NCBI GenBank assembly: GCA_037976565.1
Contig: CP137668.1
Location: forward strand, 28,251,113 to 28,315,112
Length of the DNA: 64,000 nt
Origin: Mesocentrotus franciscanus
Taxonomy: Eukaryota; Echinodermata; Echinoidea; Camarodonta; Strongylocentrotidae
Direction: 5' to 3'
This document shows, piece after piece, positions 60,349 through 64,000 of this stretch. The notes beneath the pieces are model-generated. The model had not been told where the DNA came from. It ran no database searches and was given only the letters and a program-made list of their open reading frames with translations. Within the stretch, counting starts at the first letter, position 1, and each line of letters opens with the position of its first letter. Position numbers and translations under genes: made by a program.

Positions 60349-60349
<1 letters not shown>

Positions 60350-60379
<30 letters not shown>
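60350..60379 (+). repeat. (GA)n followed by G8
   Basis: About eleven GA units end in a run of eight or nine G. It is one of the few purine (GA) rather than pyrimidine (CT) microsatellites on the + strand of this window. Confidence 0.9.
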
Positions 60380-61737
60380 CAAAGACCGACATACACAAAG
60401 AAAGAAAAACATTAGACGGAGAGATGAAGAGGGCCGGGAGGGCTACAATACCATGGAAAGCATGAGTAGGACATAAAAATCATAACAAATCATCAAACCC
60501 TGCTCTGTTTACTAGTGATGGTCTTTCAATATTCTGTCCTAGGACATCTGTCATCAGTAGTAGATGGACCATATCCCTGTATAGCTCGTTAGAATACTGA
60601 CCTGCAAAGAGTCAGCCCCAAATTCTTTCATTTTTCCAACAAATTTTCCCCCAGATCGTCTGCGATTGCAAGAATGATAACGCAGTCAGCTGGGCAACAC
60701 CGACAAATCAAATCCGGTCCATTTCCATTACCCTGGAAATACCTGTCCAATCTTTTTCCAATTTTGTTGCAACAAAAATGATCCAAAATATCCCTACTTT
60801 GCCCCAGATTCTGTCTCAGTGTTGTCCATTTGAGGGCAGAGGTCTCAGGCTTGTTAAAGCCAGCGTAAAATGAGGAGTGAAACTGCCCTCTCTGGGGGTA
60901 GATAGCCATGCTGAAAAGATTGGCTAGTTTTGGAAGCTAAGGCTCGTCAACAATTTTTGTCTCCTTCTAGACCTTTCCCTGGCCACAAAAATACTATTTA
61001 TCACTTTTACCAAACCATAGTTCCCACAAAGGTGATGAGGAAAGTACGTCATTTTTATAACCTTCCAAAAAATAAGAAGACATTGTCACCATGAAAGAAC
61101 ATGTAATGTAAGCAAATATTTTTTGATTAAAACATTTAGGTCTTATTAAAATTGGTCATCAGTTATTGGTATCATGCACTGGTAAATCGACAAGTATGGT
61201 TTTTTTTTTAGAGTTCAAATGCCATTTTTCAGACCCTATGTCTGAAAAAAGAGATGAAATGATGTATTTCTTTACTAAAATGGAGAAAGGAAAAATGATA
61301 TTTTGATTCTGAACTATAAGTGTTTGTCCACTCCACAAAATATACCATTGAAAATTATGATAAATTGTTTGTTTGTTTGAGACTGAAGTTTAACAGCTAT
61401 GCTTTAGTATTGGTCTTTTATTGTAGGAATTGTTTAAATAAGGTTAATAGCCAAAATAAAGTTGCTATTATGGGATTAATAGTTTGGTGGTATTTGGAAC
61501 TCATATTGGCACACATCTATAATAATTCAATGAGCCATTCAAATTGTATCAACCTACATTCTTCCTGTCCCCAATTTTTCAAGTGATTTACAGCATAGAC
61601 TTTTGACAGTTCTGCATTCATAAAAATGAACCAAATTTGACCTAAAATTGGATTTTAACATGCTTCACTGTCACAATAATAAGTGTAGAATATATTTCCT
61701 TTCATGCTTGTTTAACCAGTTCATATTCACAATATAA
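60380..61737. other. Non-coding stretch, one palindrome
   Basis: The patch 60600-60910 is less AT-rich, with a 93-codon minus frame lacking domains. It contains the perfect 16-bp palindrome TTTTGTTGCAACAAAA at 60762-60777. No gene is supported. Confidence 0.4.
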
Positions 61738-61990
61738 TCTCTCTCTCCCCCTCCCCTCTCTCCCTCTCTCTCCTCTCTCTCTCTCCCTCTCTCTCCCCTC
61801 TCTCCCTCTCTCTATCTTTCTCCCCCCTCTCTCTCTCTCTCTCTCCTCTCTCTCTTTCTCTCTATCTACCTTTTTCTTCTACCCTCCTTTCCGTCTCTCT
61901 CTCCCTCTCTCCCTCCCTTCCCTACCTCCCTCTTTCTCTTTCTCTATATTGCTCTCCCTCCCTTAAGCACACACACACACACACACATAC
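61738..61990 (+). repeat. Long mixed pyrimidine tract ending in (CA)n
   Basis: Some 220 bases of CT, CCCT and CCTTT units on the + strand are followed by a (CA)n run of about ten units at 61969-61987. No frame of note. Confidence 0.92.
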
Positions 61991-63110
61991 CCTCTATTTC
62001 TCCCCTGCTCTCCCCTCCCTCCTCCTCACCTTTTCTCCATCTCTGCCTTTCTAATTTGCTGATTTGCACGTATACAATTACACAATGCATATATACATCT
62101 ACTCAATTTGTATAATCATGTTATTGATAACAAAGCTTGTTTTCCATCAAATCAATAAATATAACCATTCTGAAATGGTTTTATGAAAGGAAAAAATAAA
62201 CACATCACCATTCACTTGTCAATGTTGTTTTATCTGCATCAGAATTTGAATTTTTAGGATGTATATTAAATCCTGGACAAAAAGATATACAGCTATGATA
62301 CCTATTTCATATGCAGTGTAAATAGCAATCTATTGTCAGGGTGTAAGGCATCATTGAACAGCATCAGAAATGAAGATTAAAGTCATCCATCGCTGCTACT
62401 ACTCTAATTTGCCAAATTGAATAGCTGCATACTCAACAGTTATAGAGCCCTCATCCAGCTTTAATAGAGGGTCGATACACTTTGTAACGGCAATGTAATT
62501 TCCCATCCTGATGTCATGCTTCTTGGTGCACTCCGTGAATGTGTATATTCCTGTCAGTATGCAATTTTTTTTTCCCTCTCTTACATTTTTTCCCAAGGTC
62601 ATTAAATGCATGGATGCTAAGTAATTAATTACAATTTGTAATGTACCATATTTAGTGGGATGTGTAGGCCAACCTGGAAATGGTGGCAAAATTAAAGTGA
62701 TATTTAAGTGCAATTGTGATCCCCTCTAGTTTTTATTTTATTCCCACATACTGGATTATATCAAATTTGTAAAGGGAGGGGTTACATTAAATGATTTTAG
62801 ATGATATTTTATTCTAGTGTCCTGTTTTCAGAGAGGGATTAATAAATGATTTCAAACTACATGTGTCAGCTATCATTGCACCATGGCCTTCAACTTCTAC
62901 ATGAATATCAAGCTGGGAAATACAAGCAACATATTGTAAAACTAGAAACTCTTGTGACTTGGTAATGATAATGGCAATTTTTGTGGCAAGAAGTTTCTTA
63001 AATTTCAACTTTTTCATCATGGGACTCAATCTTATTCCAATTTTTTGTGTCATGAAACTTTCTGGAATCTCGAACACTCACAAAGTTCACAGATGTTTCT
63101 GGTTTCACAG
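61991..63110. other. Non-coding stretch, nothing recognised
   Basis: Two minus-strand frames (62399-62713, 104 codons; 62814-63077, 87 codons) show no domain and no clear splice context. They are treated as chance. Confidence 0.4.
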
Positions 63111-63247
63111 GAGATAACATACACGTACAACGGATGATATTGAGCACATGCAATGGTTGTCATACGGCACGCTGGGACGGTGCATGGAGACTAGAAGAAT
63201 GCTCGATATCTCCTGTAATACCCCAGTTGCAGCCAGGGTACCGGTAA
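63111..63247 (+). CDS. Weak candidate terminal exon
   Basis: An acceptor-like TTTCTGGTTTCACAG ends at 63110. One frame is open from there to a TAA at 63245-63247 and reads MILSTCNGCHTARWDGAWR followed by LEECSISPVIPQLQPGYR. The three Cys, the Trp pair and the CpG-bearing, less AT-rich DNA make it look more coding-like than its surroundings. Against it: no polyadenylation context was established, its required entry phase (1) does not follow from the exon at 58009-58125, and no family is recognised. Confidence 0.15.
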
Positions 63248-63254
63248 ATCCAGC

Positions 63255-63294
63255 CCTAATTCAGCTCCTCCAGTCCTAATTCAGCTCCTCCAGT
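63255..63294 (+). repeat. 20-bp perfect tandem duplication
   Basis: CCTAATTCAGCTCCTCCAGT occurs twice head to tail with no mismatch, directly after the candidate terminal exon. Confidence 0.95.
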
Positions 63295-63559
63295 AACGGA
63301 GTCAATTCATTCCTGATCCCTCCAGTCTCATCGGGAGTTGATTGTTGGAAAAATATGGCTGAATTGGAGAAATCCTAGTGGGAAAATGGGTCTCCCCGGC
63401 CCTGCCAGGCTCAACCGTGGATATACCAAATAGACAGATGTATAGCTTTGATCTTGTGTGAGATTGGTTGTAAGAGGGTTAACTTTGGGGTATGTCTGTT
63501 AGGAGTGCCAGCTGCTTTGTGAGCTAGCTGAGTCACAACATATAGGTCGAAGCAGTATC

Positions 63560-63775
63560 CAGGAGGGAGGGGGAGGACGAAGGATGGAAAGAGACTGCGA
63601 CAGACAAACAGACAGCGACAGAAGGATGGAGAGAGAAAAACAGACAGAGAGATAGGCAGAAAGGGAGAGAAAGAGAGAGAGAAAACATAGACAGAGAGAG
63701 ACAGACATACATATAAAGAGATGGAGGGATGAGAATGAGAGACAGAAACATATAGAGAGAGGGGGAGCAGGTGAG
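63560..63775 (+). repeat. Purine-rich GA/GACA tract
   Basis: Imperfect GAGA and GACAGA units on the + strand. The minus-strand Ser/Leu-rich frames across 63499-63834 are its low-complexity translations and not genes. Confidence 0.85.
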
Positions 63776-64000
63776 AGAGCTGAAGGAATTAGTAATAAAG
63801 ATGTTTTTATAGTGTTTGGAGTCAAAGGCAACAAGGCTAGTAGGTCAGCGCCTCTCTCTTGGTAATGGTCTATTGTATGTTCAGTTCACAGTCATTCTTT
63901 ACTCATTATTTTCTTTCAGAAGTGAAGAAAGCAAAAAGCTAAAGTAGGTTCAAATTCTAAGAAATGAAGAGCTTTCCTGTAAAAGGATGCTTCAATTTTG

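Noticed and set aside
1..64000. CRISPR arrays, operons, integrons, rRNA genes and autonomous transposase or reverse transcriptase genes
   Set aside because: None seen. Direct repeats are either simple sequence or two-copy duplications without regular spacers, and no frame shows transposase or polymerase motifs.

Overview
The window looks like AT-rich nuclear DNA of a marine invertebrate deuterostome, most likely an echinoderm such as a sea urchin. The reasons are long non-coding stretches, many (CT)n tracts, repeat tails of the form GCGCTATATAAATCCAGTTATTATT, frequent AGGCCTA and TACATGTA words, and several families of short non-autonomous transposons. No operon-like or prokaryotic layout is present. 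No complete protein-coding gene can be supported. Nearly all of the short ORFs lie in low-complexity or repeat DNA, or look random.

The best coding evidence is a set of possible spliced exons on the + strand: 85 nt at 2385-2469, a 24-nt candidate microexon at 47885-47908, and 117 nt at 58009-58125. The two larger exons have only one open frame each, and all the junctions share intron phase 2. The window could therefore be mostly the introns of one long + strand gene. The gene is not identified.

Layout. 0-6 kb: the first exon, followed by a cluster of inverted 13-mers that looks like a small DNA transposon. 6-9.6 kb: pyrimidine tracts around a CpG-containing island, then an RFX X-box pair and an E2F-like palindrome. 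12.8-15 kb: repeat fragments and a 45-bp minisatellite. 17.6-18 kb: a long (CT)n tract. 22 and 45.3 kb: two inverted copies of a ~145-bp MITE. 29.0 and 30.9 kb: two inverted copies of a ~175-bp SINE whose 5' end resembles the Alu domain of 7SL RNA. 35.9-36.35 kb: a 453-bp MITE flanked by TTA. 46.9-47.6 kb: a diverged tandem duplication of unique-looking DNA. 54.3-54.7 kb: an imperfect trinucleotide tract. 61.7-62.0 and 63.5-63.8 kb: further simple repeats.

The most interesting signal is a family of related hairpins of about 46-81 nt at 40.36, 40.50, 40.65, 41.52, 47.69, 51.69 and 56.96 kb. Their arms carry variants of GAGCCAGAAGGGUGUUAAC. Stems reach 32-35 positions, the size of animal pri-miRNA stems. 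Changes between arms are mostly G:U pairs when read from the + strand (about 23 G:U against 4 A:C by hand count). This is what selection on a + strand RNA fold would leave. I read it as a candidate clustered microRNA family, possibly born from a foldback transposon, in the same orientation as the putative exons.
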